In this document: positions 1-9,298 of the stretch, in pieces
Layout: each line of letters opens with the position of its first letter
How positions within the stretch are numbered: position 1 is the first letter of the stretch
NCBI GenBank assembly: GCA_021793595.1
Contig: JAJYSL010000012.1
Location: 1 to 44,504, forward strand
Length of the DNA: 44,504 nt
From: Acidobacteriota bacterium
GTDB lineage: Bacteria > Acidobacteriota > Terriglobia > Terriglobales > Acidobacteriaceae
Direction: 5' to 3'
Position numbers and translations under genes: made by a program
The notes under the pieces: generated by a model
Told to the model about the DNA's origin: nothing
What the model saw: only the letters and a program-made list of their open reading frames with translations
Database searches by the model: none

Positions 1-1
1 T

Positions 2-319
2 CGAATTGTTTCGGGAGAAATTCCCGCAAAAAAGATTTTCGAAGATGAAGTTTCAATCGCCTTCGCCGACATCCATCCCCAGGCGCCTACGCACTTTCTC
101 GTTATCCCCAAAAAGCACATCGACTCGCTCGCCCAAGCCACCGACGCCGACAAGGGATTGTTGGGTCATCTCACACTGGTCGCAACTGAATTGGCGAAAA
201 AAAGCCTCAGCAAAGGCTTTCGAGTTGTCGTGAATACGGGACCGGAAGGCGGCCAGACTGTCGATCATCTGCATCTGCATGTGCTCGGTGGCCGCGCCAT
301 GCACTGGCCCCCAGGATAA
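2..319 (+). CDS. HIT family hydrolase (HinT-like), 5' end cut by window
   Basis: The reading frame is already open at base 2 and runs to TAA at 317-319, giving 105 residues without the N-terminus. The C-terminal [18 protein letters not shown] carries the histidine triad HxHxHxx followed by the GGR..WPPG ending typical of bacterial HinT-like proteins. Upstream, [20 protein letters not shown] is the usual HIT core. Family members are dimeric purine-nucleoside phosphoramidases or nucleotide hydrolases in the cytoplasm. Only about ten residues are likely to be missing. The gene is convergent with the 346-1971 gene, 26 bases away. A second, longer HIT protein of a different subtype lies at 9907-10479. 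The true start cannot be seen. Confidence 0.9.
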   Translation, partial: RIVSGEIPAKKIFEDEVSIAFADIHPQAPTHFLVIPKKHIDSLAQATDADKGLLGHLTLVATELAKKSLSKGFRVVVNTGPEGGQTVDHLHLHVLGGRAMHWPPG

Positions 320-345
320 GCAAATCGCCAGTGTCGACGGGGTAT

Positions 346-1971
346 TCATTGCATAGCGGGCGCTGACTTCCGAGCGTGATCCGGCGTTTTTGGATGCGGC
401 AAACTCGGATCGCCCTTGTAAGGTTCTTTGAGGAACTGCTGATACTCGGCATGTCCGCGCTTCAGCTTGTTGTAGTCCACGTCGTTGTAATACTGGCTGA
501 TGTAGTTGAAGGCATACGCCGCATACCACGGGATTTCCTTGTCTGGATGCTTGGAGTCGATCACAGGATTGTTCACCGGCTTGCCCTGCGCCGCTGCCCA
601 CGCGAACGGCGCCTCGCGGATGTCATACCCAGCCAAGTACATCTGCCGTATGCCAATGCGAAGGGCTTGTTCGCTTTGCCAAGAACCAAGGTTCCAAAGC
701 TCCACGTCCATAACCGGGTATAAATGACGAGGCCATGCACGATAGCCCTGCTTCTGTAATACGGATGTAATTGCGGATGAAATAAGCGTAGCCAACTGAG
801 CTTCGTTTTGCAGTCCAGCTAACATCACATCTGGTATAAGAATCGTTCCATCTGGCGCAGCAACAATGGTATGCACATAATCATGCATTGATGGTTTACT
901 ATAGGACGCGTTACTATGCCAACCCCAGTGCAAAACTTGGTATTCCGGCATGACACCGTTTGCCTCGACAAAATATGCTCCGAGTCGTGCCGGAAATGCA
1001 TGGACGGCGTAAAAGTGAAAATGTACCTTTGTTTCGTCGGATTCAGAAAGCTGTTTTTGGTAAGCGGGAACTAGTGTCAGGCCTAGATTAGATACAAACT
1101 CCTGTATTGTTTTGCTCGGCAACATTACGATTGGCTTGGCACCTTTAAATTGAATTATTCCCGGAGTCATTTTGGAATAGTCCGGCTGGCGAACCGCCAT
1201 AATGAAGTTACCGTTATATCTCTTTTCGTCGGTATCGACCCAATTAGGCCACAATTGGAGTTTAGTGGCTATGATTGCTCCGCTCGGCGTGCGATTTGCA
1301 TGGAATAAGACGCATGTGTTTTCTCGCGGCATTGTAGCGGGCGAGAGTGGTGGAAAATGCTCGGAGCGTAGTTCAGCATGGGCCATAATCCTTGTGAAAT
1401 GGAAACGAAAGCGAAACTTTGTACCATCTGGCTCACGGGTCAATATCGTATGTGGCGTTATGGTAACGGGGTAGCCGTCCATCCATATTTTCTCGCCCCC
1501 TTGCTGTTTGCTCCCAGATAGATCAGGAGCTTCTTCAAGCACTACGCCATCTTCCAGTCTGCGGTGATTCGGATCAATGTCATACACAATAATCTTGCCA
1601 GCTACTAATGATCCATCGCTCGGTCTGATCTTCCCTTCAACATGGACACGTGAATAGATAGCAGCGGATTTCATATTGCATGAAATAGCATGAACATCGC
1701 CCCATAACACTGGGCCTAAACGAGTAGTACTTGGGTCCCTACTCTCGCCATGAGGAGGAGGCGCAGCAAAGGCAGTTTTTCTTATTCTGCAATTTGTCTT
1801 TTCATTCAGCACTACATGGAACGTCCCTACGTTAAATTCTGTTGGCGAGTCGATGCGGGTGACGAAACCATCTATTGTCTCTGCAAACGCTGCAGTTTCC
1901 AGAAAACAGAATGCAAGCACAGCAATGGCTATGCATTTCGTAAACGTCACACTGCTTGCATATGTCTTCAT
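346..1971 (-). CDS. secreted protein with DUF5666-like N-terminus and degenerate M48-like C-terminus
   Basis: 541 residues. The N-terminus has a signal peptide (lysine near the start, hydrophobic stretch, AFA-E cleavage region near residue 30). Then comes a beta-rich segment beginning DGFVTRIDSPTEFNVG that resembles the DUF5666/OB-like module common in Acidobacteriota. From about residue 385 the pattern NEAQLATLISSAITSV matches the helix before and through the M48 peptidase active site, and a later LAGYDIREAPFAW matches the M48 'AGYDPREAP' segment. Where M48 enzymes have HExxH, this protein has SSAIT (around 766-780), so zinc binding and proteolysis are not expected. The base composition is AT-richer than most of the window. 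It starts 9 bases after the RHS remnant's stop, on the same strand. Function unknown; a non-catalytic envelope role is an inference. Confidence 0.75.
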   Translation of the reverse strand: MKTYASSVTFTKCIAIAVLAFCFLETAAFAETIDGFVTRIDSPTEFNVGTFHVVLNEKTNCRIRKTAFAAPPPHGESRDPSTTRLGPVLWGDVHAISCNMKSAAIYSRVHVEGKIRPSDGSLVAGKIIVYDIDPNHRRLEDGVVLEEAPDLSGSKQQGGEKIWMDGYPVTITPHTILTREPDGTKFRFRFHFTRIMAHAELRSEHFPPLSPATMPRENTCVLFHANRTPSGAIIATKLQLWPNWVDTDEKRYNGNFIMAVRQPDYSKMTPGIIQFKGAKPIVMLPSKTIQEFVSNLGLTLVPAYQKQLSESDETKVHFHFYAVHAFPARLGAYFVEANGVMPEYQVLHWGWHSNASYSKPSMHDYVHTIVAAPDGTILIPDVMLAGLQNEAQLATLISSAITSVLQKQGYRAWPRHLYPVMDVELWNLGSWQSEQALRIGIRQMYLAGYDIREAPFAWAAAQGKPVNNPVIDSKHPDKEIPWYAAYAFNYISQYYNDVDYNKLKRGHAEYQQFLKEPYKGDPSLPHPKTPDHARKSAPAMQ

Positions 1972-1980
1972 GTTGATAAA

Positions 1981-3143
1981 TCAAGGTCCGGGGGTCGGAA
2001 TTATGGTTGCTGATGGTTGGCCGAGAATTCCACTAACACTCAGGTTTTGATTAGGTATCCCAATGGGCGATGTCCCTAATCCTCCGAGGTCTGATGGTCT
2101 TGGCAAGAGGCTTCCGGTGAATTGTGGCCCACCCCACAGGTCAGAAGAAATACTATTGAAGAGTGAGTAAACTAGATATCCGACGCAACCTGGACTCTCA
2201 GGGCCACCGCTGGCGCACAGTATTGCGCCGATTACGGCAGTTGTATCTCCAACTACCTTGCTTGCCACGCTTCCATTACCAAATGCTATTGAAGCCCACC
2301 CAGATGATCCTCCGCAAGCAACAGCATTGAAATTATCAATGCTGCATGCAATTGTGACTGCGGCTGAGATAAATGGGGTTATCTGTTGAGTAGTTGCATC
2401 GACGCTTGTACTCAGATTTGTGCCAAGTATCGAATTTAAACCGAAATCAATGCTATTCACAATGAAATTTGGAATCGCATCCAACGCGGAGTTGGCGATT
2501 CCATAAGCTATTACAGAGGCAATTGGGTTGCACGGATTGATTGAGCCATAGGTGATTAACTTAGTATCCTTGCCAAGCGTACATACTTCCCCCCAACCTG
2601 TGACTCCCCCGCCAGCCCGCTGGGGTCGACATAATTGAGCGGGCTGCCGTTGACGTACATGTAGCGGTTGAAGCTCTGGGGATTGTTGAGGTCGTAGCTG
2701 CCGTTGTAGGGGTCGGGGGTCAGCCAGCGGCTTTGCTCTGTCGAGTAGTTGCGGTACCAGGCATCGTCGCCGCCGTACTCCGTGTCCTGGTAGAGACCGG
2801 CAAATGCATACGGGTCGCTAGTGTTGGAGGACAGCGTTTCGCCGTAGGGCATCATCAGGTTGGTCCCGGTCACGTTGCCGGAATTGTCCGCGGTGGCAAC
2901 CAGCGAGCCTTCATGGTCCAGCAGCCGGTAGACTGGCACGGCCGTCTGCGTTCCCGCCACTTCCGCCAGCAGGTTGCCGCCCGCCCAGATCAGGTCCGTC
3001 CACGCTCCGCTAGTTGCATTGAGCAGCGCCATGGGATGCCCGTTGAAGTAGACAACTTCCGTCGGGTTGCTGCCGCCGGTCTTCTCCACCGTCTGGTCCA
3101 AGGCATCGTACAGATATTGCGCACTGTAAGTCGGGCTCAGCAT
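1981..3143 (-). pseudogene. 3' remnant of an RHS/YD-repeat protein, frameshifted at a G5 run
   Basis: Two adjacent minus-strand frames together encode one RHS C-terminal region. The upstream part (3143 to 2556) has the RHS-associated core: LLDHEGSLVATADNSGNV, WYRNYSTEQSRWLTPDP, NPQSFNRYMYVNGSPLNYVDPSG. That frame stops soon after the core. A second frame is open from the core to 1981 and continues with GVTGWGEVCTLGKDTKLITY and a roughly 200-residue tail rich in Gly, Ser and Ala. Adding one G to the G5 run (C5 at 2606-2610 on the plus strand) joins them into 387 residues. The long upstream YD-repeat region is absent: the frame closes at about 3232, inside the neighbouring gene. I therefore read this as a truncated remnant. 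A sequencing error at the homopolymer would explain the frameshift but not the missing 5' part. The tail is AT-richer than the core, as in polymorphic toxin tips. Confidence 0.75.
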
Positions 3144-3190
3144 CCTATGCGGATTATAGGAACGGAAACTCGGATCGGATACGGGTTCAA

Positions 3191-4213
3191 TCAGGCTTCG
3201 ATGACTTGCGCCTGATCGTCCTCGATCTCGACTTCAATGCCGTAGCGGCGCAGCAGGTTTGGCAGCGTCTGAGAAAATGCCGAGCGCGGCATCACCGTAT
3301 CGCATCCCGCCTCGATCGCTTTGGCCTTCAGCTCGCCCTGCAGATGCGAGAGAAAACCGACGATGGAAGTGGCGCGCTTCAGCTTTGCTTTCAGTTTTGG
3401 AATCAGCGTGAGCGGCTTGGCGGTCGCGCTGTTCAAATCGAACACAATCAGCCGCGGTCGCTCCTCTTCCGGCAACGCCAGCATGTCGGCAATTGTGTCC
3501 TTGTCATTCTTTACAAATGCGACTTTAATCCCCAGCTTGCGCGCCGTCTCCTGAATTTTGGCGATGAAGAAGAGATCGTCAATAAAGCAGTAGATGCGCG
3601 CTGGAGTCGCCGCGGCGACGTCGGCTGCGGTGCTCGCCGAACCTTGAAGGTCGTCGACGGAACGGCCTCCATTCCCCGCGCTGGAATAGTCGGCATTGAA
3701 ATTTCCGTTGCCATTGCCGTTATAGTGGGCGTTGGCAAATCCGCCCTGCAACTCAATTGTTGAGGGCGGCCCGTCGGAATAATTTCCATTGACGGCGCGA
3801 TAGCTATGGTCCATAGGGCCGACAAAAACCTTGGGTCGGCGCTGCTTGCCGCCACGGCGTTGCTGCTGGCCAGCGGAGTTGCCGCGCGAGTCGCCGCGCG
3901 CTCCACGCGCATTTGCCTGACTCTGACCCTGACCCTGATTTTTTTTGAAGAAGCGCTTCTTCTTGCGGGGCAGATTCTCATTGCGTGGGGCATTGCCCTT
4001 TGACGCGGGCACCGCTGCACCGCTGGCCTGCTGTGTGTTCGCGGCGGCCTGCCCGGGATTGCCCGCCTGGGCTGGATTCCCGGCCGATCCGCGGCGTTTG
4101 CGGCGACGACGAAAGCTTTGCTTTTGGCGGGGAGCATTCTGTCCAGCGGAGGAGGGATTTCCTTGAGGAGACGGAGAAGAGTTCTCCGATTGCGGCATTG
4201 AATCTTCTGTCAT
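3191..4213 (-). CDS. basic low-complexity protein with C-terminal receiver-like domain
   Basis: 340 residues. Residues 1-200 are disordered and strongly basic, with an FRRRRKRRG block, RKKKRFFKKN and many Gly/Gln/Asn/Ala residues. This looks like an RNA- or DNA-binding tail. From about residue 205 a CheY-like alpha/beta fold follows: strand 1 with an acidic pair (IYCFIDDLFF), a central LIVFDLNS where the phospho-acceptor Asp would sit, and a late VMPRSAF where response regulators have the conserved Lys-Pro (Lys replaced by Arg). The start is preceded by AAGGAAG seven bases upstream, supporting ATG at 4213. It stands alone, with a long gap upstream. Whether it is phosphorylated is unknown; the partner kinase is not in the window. 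I cannot assign a family name with certainty. Confidence 0.75.
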   Translation of the reverse strand: MTEDSMPQSENSSPSPQGNPSSAGQNAPRQKQSFRRRRKRRGSAGNPAQAGNPGQAAANTQQASGAAVPASKGNAPRNENLPRKKKRFFKKNQGQGQSQANARGARGDSRGNSAGQQQRRGGKQRRPKVFVGPMDHSYRAVNGNYSDGPPSTIELQGGFANAHYNGNGNGNFNADYSSAGNGGRSVDDLQGSASTAADVAAATPARIYCFIDDLFFIAKIQETARKLGIKVAFVKNDKDTIADMLALPEEERPRLIVFDLNSATAKPLTLIPKLKAKLKRATSIVGFLSHLQGELKAKAIEAGCDTVMPRSAFSQTLPNLLRRYGIEVEIEDDQAQVIEA

Positions 4214-5134
4214 TCAGACACTTCCTTGTACCTTACGTTGACTTGTACTGCGCGCGTCGCTGATACACGACAACTGGAATAATCTCAGTTCCGTCCGGCG
4301 CGGACGCTATCGAGCAGCATGATGGAATGTTTGTCTCAAGCTAGTTTCATTTGCCTGGCAGGATGTTGCCTCGGAGCTTGCCGGCAACCTGCTGGCATAA
4401 CAGTCCTTAGAGCGTTACCGCTATGGAAGCGCATTCCTGAAGCGCGCTTCCGAACTGTTCTGTATTATTCCTATCCGTAACATGGTATCGGCGAGCCGCG
4501 GATCCCAGAAAGGCATGCAGCTTCAGCCAAACGATGAGCAAGATTGATGCTACTCCGGAGAAACGAAATCGGCAAGTGGCGCGCGAAAAATCCTGCAAAT
4601 CACAGTAACCGCCGAACAGAACTTGTTCCATTTGTTGATGAAAAAATCAGGTAGAGCTGTCCGCGTCGCTCGTCTGCCAGTGATTCCTACCCCTTGGAAC
4701 CTTGGCCCGCCATTGTTCCACACGCACCAAGACGGATGCGGATGAGGAACACTGGAGACTCAAATTAATTGGGGCTCTGTGGGGGATAGGTAGAATCAGA
4801 TACTACATTTGGTAACTAGAATCGGGTCACTGGCCTCCCGGATTTGGGTGGACCCGCTTCATATTGCCTGCTGCGATTCGGTTCGGGTGGAGCCGACTGG
4901 TTTCCTTATCGAGTGCCGGAAACTCTGCTGACGGCTCACATTTCCTGAACTTTTCTGTCTTTTCAAGCCTTTCGGCTTAATGTGCATTCACTGGCTTGCC
5001 CTAAGACATTGCAACTCTGATACCAAAGTCACAGCTCACAAAGCAAAGGAGTTACGAAAAACAATACTATCGATTTTCTGCAATTTCATAGGAAAAGCAT
5101 CGACGTCATCCACAAATCCATAGATCAACCGCCT
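4214..5134. other. 921-base gap without a supported gene
   Basis: No reading frame here has recognisable protein features. A 74-codon frame at 4407-4631 (minus) was considered and not accepted. Visible structure is limited to a small hairpin with 5-bp arms AAGCC/GGCTT at 4965-4978 (a GAAA tetraloop when read on the minus strand), with no clear U-tract, and a GC-rich imperfect repeat at about 4845-4900. The gap separates two minus-strand genes, so the 3191-4213 gene's promoter should lie at its low-coordinate end. Confidence 0.6.
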
Positions 5135-6148
5135 TCAGTGCGAGATCATTCCGATTGTCCGCAGCCAGGTTTCCACGAAGATAGGCCATGCCGTGATTGG
5201 CTGGGTCGTTTGCCGTAATCCAAACGCATGACCCCCATGTGCAAATAAATGCATCTCGACCTGGACTCCAGCGTTCTTCAGCGCGATGTAGTACGACAGC
5301 GCGTCATCGACATTGTCCACGTGATCGTCCTCTGCCTGCAGTAAGAAGGTGGACGGTGTTGCACGGGTAACCGGAATCGCCGGATTCAGCGTAAGCTCCT
5401 TATCTGCACTCGCCGCGTGAGGGACGCCGAATTTTGTTCGGGCTTGTGCCGCATCCCACTCCGCCGCAGAAAGCGACAGGTGCCCGGGATAGAGCGCCGC
5501 GGCAAAGTCGGGTCGACAACTTTCCTCATCGGCCGCGTCGATGGCTGGATAGAGTCGCTTCGCGTAATGGGTGCTGATCGCCGCTACCAGGTGTCCGCCG
5601 GCTGAAAATCCCAGGACTCCAATTTTATGCGGATCGAAACCCCATTCCGCCGCGTGCAAGCGAACGAGCCCTATGGTTCGTTGCGCATCTTCCAGCGCGA
5701 TTGGCGTTTCAGGATACGGCCCCGACTTTGGGTACGCCGGTTTCGGATATCCGGCATCGGGGGGCACGCGATACTTTAGCAGGACACACGTGATTCCTTT
5801 CGACGTCAGCCAATCGCAAACCTCCGTCCCCTCCAAATCGATCGCCAGCCCTTGATAGCCGCCGCCCGGAAAGACCACCACCGCAACTCCTGTGTTTTTG
5901 CCCTGCGGGGAATAGACCGTCATCGTAGGCTTGGAGACGTTGTCGATGTAGACCCATGGCTGCCCAGCGAGCAGGTCTTTCGTGTCCGTCCCCATCTGTT
6001 CAGTGCCACTGGCAGGCTGCGCGTCTGGGGCGTTTCCAGGCCAGATCGCGATTTGCGTGTGCCCAGGCGAGGGCTGCCATTCAGCAGTCTGCGCCCACAG
6101 TCCACCGACTATAAAGACAAGCCAGATTGCCAATGTCAGACGCTTCAT
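5135..6148 (-). CDS. secreted alpha/beta hydrolase (BD-FAE / acetyl-esterase type)
   Basis: 337 residues from the ATG at 6148, which gives a clean signal peptide (MKRLTLAIWLVFIVGGLWAQ). An in-frame ATG 33 bases upstream adds a charged extension and seems less likely. The fold is a carbohydrate-esterase-like alpha/beta hydrolase. The oxyanion-hole segment is VVVFPGGGYQGLA, the nucleophile elbow is GFSAGG, the acid lies in LQAEDDHVDNVDD, and the histidine is in AHGGHAFG. The serine, aspartate and histidine are therefore all present in the expected order. Relatives deacetylate xylan or other sugar esters in the periplasm or outside the cell. The exact substrate cannot be told. It stands alone between a long gap and mutM on the same strand. 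Confidence 0.85.
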   Translation of the reverse strand: MKRLTLAIWLVFIVGGLWAQTAEWQPSPGHTQIAIWPGNAPDAQPASGTEQMGTDTKDLLAGQPWVYIDNVSKPTMTVYSPQGKNTGVAVVVFPGGGYQGLAIDLEGTEVCDWLTSKGITCVLLKYRVPPDAGYPKPAYPKSGPYPETPIALEDAQRTIGLVRLHAAEWGFDPHKIGVLGFSAGGHLVAAISTHYAKRLYPAIDAADEESCRPDFAAALYPGHLSLSAAEWDAAQARTKFGVPHAASADKELTLNPAIPVTRATPSTFLLQAEDDHVDNVDDALSYYIALKNAGVQVEMHLFAHGGHAFGLRQTTQPITAWPIFVETWLRTIGMISH

Positions 6149-6311
6149 TTCTATCCCCCGCGTTTTTTCTCGCCACCGCATGCGTGACTACGCCGAGTGT
6201 ACGAGGATCTCCAAAAGATTTTTCTACGTGTCGCACTCGGAATCGATTCAGGCAACAACCACGATGAGTTTGCGTCGCTCACCAGCAATCAAAACGTGGC
6301 GGCAGGTTGGC

Positions 6312-7226
6312 TCAGTGTTGGCAGTGGGGACAGAAGTGCGTGCCGCGGCCGGCGACGAGAATGCGGCGGATGGGTGTGCCGCAGACCTGGCAGGGCTCGC
6401 CGGTACGGAGATAGACCTTGTGCTCCAACTGGAAAAAGCCCTTCTCTCCGGAAGCGTCCACATAATCGGAGACAGATGAACCGCCAAGTGTGATCGCCTC
6501 GCGCAGGACAGATTGGATGGCAGTGCGCAGCCGCTCCAGTTCCTTGATAGTCAGGCGACCGGCCTGGCGTCGCGGGCGGATGCCGGCGCGAAACAGACTT
6601 TCATCCGCATAGATATTGCCGACTCCATGGAGAAGTTTTTGATTCAGCAGCGCGGATTTGATGGGCGTTCGACGGCCTTGAAACAGCACGCGAAACGCAT
6701 CCGGGGAGATATCTAAGGGCTCCTGGCCCGGACCGACAAAGCCTTCTCCGGAAGATCCAGTTCCCTTCTCTCGCTTGCCACTTTTCGCTATGGCCTCAGA
6801 GGAAAGATCGAGCAACGACAATCGCCCGAACCGGCGTGGATCGACGAAGCGAACTTCGCGGGCATCGTCGAGTTGCAATATGGCGTGGGTGTGCTTCGGC
6901 GTCGGTTCGCTGGGCTGGCAGACAAGGAGGCGGCCTGTCATGCCGAGATGGACGAGCCACTGACCGCGCCACGGTTTTGCTCTTTGCGCCGCAGCCGTCG
7001 AGCGGCGCCGGCTGGCGGCAGAGTCTCGCGTCAGATCGACCACGATATGTTTCCCAACGCGGCGGACGTGTTCGACGGTACTGCCAGTCAAAGCTTTCAC
7101 CAACTCAGCAGGCGTCGAGCGGAAGGGCTCCGGCTTGGAGCCGAGCCAGACAGATACGATCACGTGCCCGCGCACACGCGCATCGATGCCGTTGGCAATC
7201 GTCTCAACTTCAGGCAGTTCCGGCAT
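6312..7226 (-). CDS. mutM: formamidopyrimidine-DNA glycosylase (Fpg)
   Basis: 304 residues, longer than the usual 270-290. The mature N-terminus begins PELPEVE, giving the catalytic Pro2 and Glu3. The H2TH region is present (LLHGVGNIYADE, about 198-209), and the C-terminal zinc finger has CQVC at 279-282 and CPHC at 299-302, with the GRGTHFC loop between. The conserved Lys is at about residue 60 (GKH). The enzyme removes 8-oxoguanine and other oxidised purines and nicks the abasic site. Two inserts, at about 69-89 (SRRRS...QRAK) and 142-167 (SSEAIAKSGKREKGTGSSGE), account for the extra length and look like surface loops. The gene is divergent from purA across 236 bases. Confidence 0.97.
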   Translation of the reverse strand: MPELPEVETIANGIDARVRGHVIVSVWLGSKPEPFRSTPAELVKALTGSTVEHVRRVGKHIVVDLTRDSAASRRRSTAAAQRAKPWRGQWLVHLGMTGRLLVCQPSEPTPKHTHAILQLDDAREVRFVDPRRFGRLSLLDLSSEAIAKSGKREKGTGSSGEGFVGPGQEPLDISPDAFRVLFQGRRTPIKSALLNQKLLHGVGNIYADESLFRAGIRPRRQAGRLTIKELERLRTAIQSVLREAITLGGSSVSDYVDASGEKGFFQLEHKVYLRTGEPCQVCGTPIRRILVAGRGTHFCPHCQH

Positions 7227-7462
7227 CGGCAGTTTTCTTCTTCCACGCGGAGGTATGGGGCGCGTCCGCTTTCTGCTTTGATCGTGTCTCTCGGTAGTAT
7301 AGGATTCTTAGTTGAGTACATGAAGCGTTGGCGATTCGCCAGCAACCCTCCTGCACAACATTGTTGCCATACCAATCGTGGCCGGACACAGTTGGAACCG
7401 CCTCCTGAACCACGGGAGCTTCCGCGTGCCCGAGCCGCGGAAACGAGCGGAAACGAGTCGAA

Positions 7463-8788
7463 ATGCAAGCGAAGACGGCAGTGGTTTTGGGCGCCCAGTG
7501 GGGCGATGAAGGCAAAGGCAAGATTGTCGACGTCCTTTCTGGACGATTTTCCGTGGTGGCGCGCTATGCCGGCGGCCACAATGCAGGACATACCGTCATT
7601 ATCGACGGCAAGAAGTTCATCCTGCAGTTGGTGCCGTGTGGGGTACTGCGGCCGGATTGCCGCGCGGTCATTGGCAACGGCGTTGTCCTGGATCCGATGG
7701 CGTTTCTTAAGGAAGTGGCACACCTGAGGGATCTGGGTGTGGATGTGGCCGGGCAACTATTCGTGTCCGATCGTGCCCATGTGATCCTGCCCTACCATCG
7801 GATGATCGAACTGGCGGCGGAAAATGCTCCGGGGCGGATGAAGATTGGGACCACCAGCCGGGGGATTGGACCGGCTTACGAAGACAAGATGAAGCGCGGT
7901 GGTCTCCGAGTCATCGATCTGCTGAACCCGGAACTGATGCGCACCCACATTCAAAATGCGTGCCACGAGAAGAATACGATTGCTCATGCTCTGTTCGACA
8001 GCGAGCCGCTGGACCCGAACAAGATGTACGAGGACTATGCGCGGGCGGCCGAAGCAATGGCGCCGTTTGTGGCCGACACCTCCCGCATGTTGAACGATGC
8101 TCTGAAAGAGGGCGAAAGCATCATGTTCGAGGGGGCGCAAGGCACGCTGCTTGATATCGATCACGGCACGTATCCGTTTGTTACCTCGTCCTCAGCTACG
8201 GCCGGCGGAGCAGCCACAGGAACAGGCGTGGGGCCGACGAAGATTGGCACGGTGATTGGTGTAACCAAGGCGTATGTAACGCGGGTGGGAGAAGGACCGT
8301 TTCCGACGGAGATCCGCGATGGCCTGGGTGAGCACATTCGAGCCCGCGGTCAGGAATATGGAGCAGTGACGGGACGGCCTCGACGGTGCGGATGGCTCGA
8401 TCTGCCGCTACTGCGCTATTCCAGCCAGGTCAACGGCACGGAATGGCTGGTGGTGACCAAGCTGGACGTGCTGGACACACTGAAGGAGATCCCAGTGTGC
8501 ACCGCTTATAGAATTCATGGAAAGATAACCGACACCATTCCCGCGGATGTGCGAGGCTTGGAATCAATTGAGCCCATACTCACCCCCATGAAGGGTTGGG
8601 ACGGGGCGACCGAGAATGTCCGAAGCTTCGATGCACTGCCGGCCGCGGCAAAAGAGTACTTGACGTTTCTCGAAGCGGAATCCGGCGCAAAGATCGGAAT
8701 GATTTCGACTGGACCCGACCGCGACCAGACGATTGTGTTGCCGGAGTTCGCGGCAATGCTCGACCGCATGTCGGCGAGCCCAAAATGA
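7463..8788 (+). CDS. purA: adenylosuccinate synthetase
   Basis: 441 residues, close to the family norm of 430. The N-terminus VVLGAQWGDEGKGKIVD is the GTP-binding glycine-rich loop with the catalytic Asp. GGHNAGHT contains the catalytic His region, and GTTSRGIGPAYEDK and GRPRRCGWLDL are the IMP-binding segments. It joins IMP and aspartate using GTP in the first committed step to AMP. The start ATG at 7463 is directly before the conserved N-terminus, so little freedom exists in the choice. It is divergent from mutM and followed 131 bases later by the small ABM-type gene in the same direction. Nothing is unusual. Confidence 0.98.
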   Translation: MQAKTAVVLGAQWGDEGKGKIVDVLSGRFSVVARYAGGHNAGHTVIIDGKKFILQLVPCGVLRPDCRAVIGNGVVLDPMAFLKEVAHLRDLGVDVAGQLFVSDRAHVILPYHRMIELAAENAPGRMKIGTTSRGIGPAYEDKMKRGGLRVIDLLNPELMRTHIQNACHEKNTIAHALFDSEPLDPNKMYEDYARAAEAMAPFVADTSRMLNDALKEGESIMFEGAQGTLLDIDHGTYPFVTSSSATAGGAATGTGVGPTKIGTVIGVTKAYVTRVGEGPFPTEIRDGLGEHIRARGQEYGAVTGRPRRCGWLDLPLLRYSSQVNGTEWLVVTKLDVLDTLKEIPVCTAYRIHGKITDTIPADVRGLESIEPILTPMKGWDGATENVRSFDALPAAAKEYLTFLEAESGAKIGMISTGPDRDQTIVLPEFAAMLDRMSASPK

Positions 8789-8919
8789 TTGGCCCTGTTG
8801 AAAGGGATTGCAATCTCGATCAGTGAGACTGCAATCTGCAGACCTTGTCGCCAGTTTGCCTGCGACGCGATCCCCACGTAACGCGACAGACGGGAAGCAT
8901 ATCCCGAGGAGAAGCTGGA

Positions 8920-9207
8920 ATGATTTCATTTATTGTGCGAATGCGATTCGCCCAGGAAGATCGCAAACAAGTTCTGGAAGCTGTTCAGCAATTGGCGGCA
9001 GCGTCTCGGCAGGAACCGGGATGCATCAGTTATATTCCACATGAGTTGGCGGGCGATTCCAGCCTGGTAATGATTTATGAGCAATACCGCGATGAGGCCG
9101 CGCTGGAGGCTCATCGGGCCTCGCCCCACTTTCACAAGTACGCCATCGGCGGCCTTTTTCAGTGGATGAAGGAACGCAGCGTCGAGGATTTGAACGCACT
9201 GGCGTAA
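8920..9207 (+). CDS. antibiotic biosynthesis monooxygenase (ABM/YgiN-like) domain protein
   Basis: 95 residues from ATG 8920, preceded by GAGGAGAA at a suitable distance. A longer in-frame start at 8845 lacks this ribosome site. The protein is a single ferredoxin-like ABM domain. It has the first strand ISFIVRMRF, the helix EDRKQVLEAVQQLAAASRQE, PGCISYIPH, the strand SLVMIYEQYRDEAALEAH, and SPHFHKY near the end. Homologues include YgiN-type quinol monooxygenases and small stress proteins that act as dimers without a prosthetic group. The reaction of this copy cannot be deduced. It may be co-transcribed with purA but the gap is 131 bases. Confidence 0.85.
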   Translation: MISFIVRMRFAQEDRKQVLEAVQQLAAASRQEPGCISYIPHELAGDSSLVMIYEQYRDEAALEAHRASPHFHKYAIGGLFQWMKERSVEDLNALA

Positions 9208-9298
9208 ATTGAATAGTGAGGAGCCGGGGACATCGTTAAAATTTTCCGAATTATCCTTTGACTCCGGCGAAAGCTCGAACTAACATCCCGATACAGCC

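Noticed and set aside
4407..4631. 74-codon minus-strand frame in the 4.2-5.1 kb gap
   Set aside because: No ribosome site or recognisable motif; weakly hydrophobic but not convincing.
6873..7727. 284-codon plus-strand frame across mutM and purA
   Set aside because: Runs antisense to mutM and in a wrong frame of purA; no domain.
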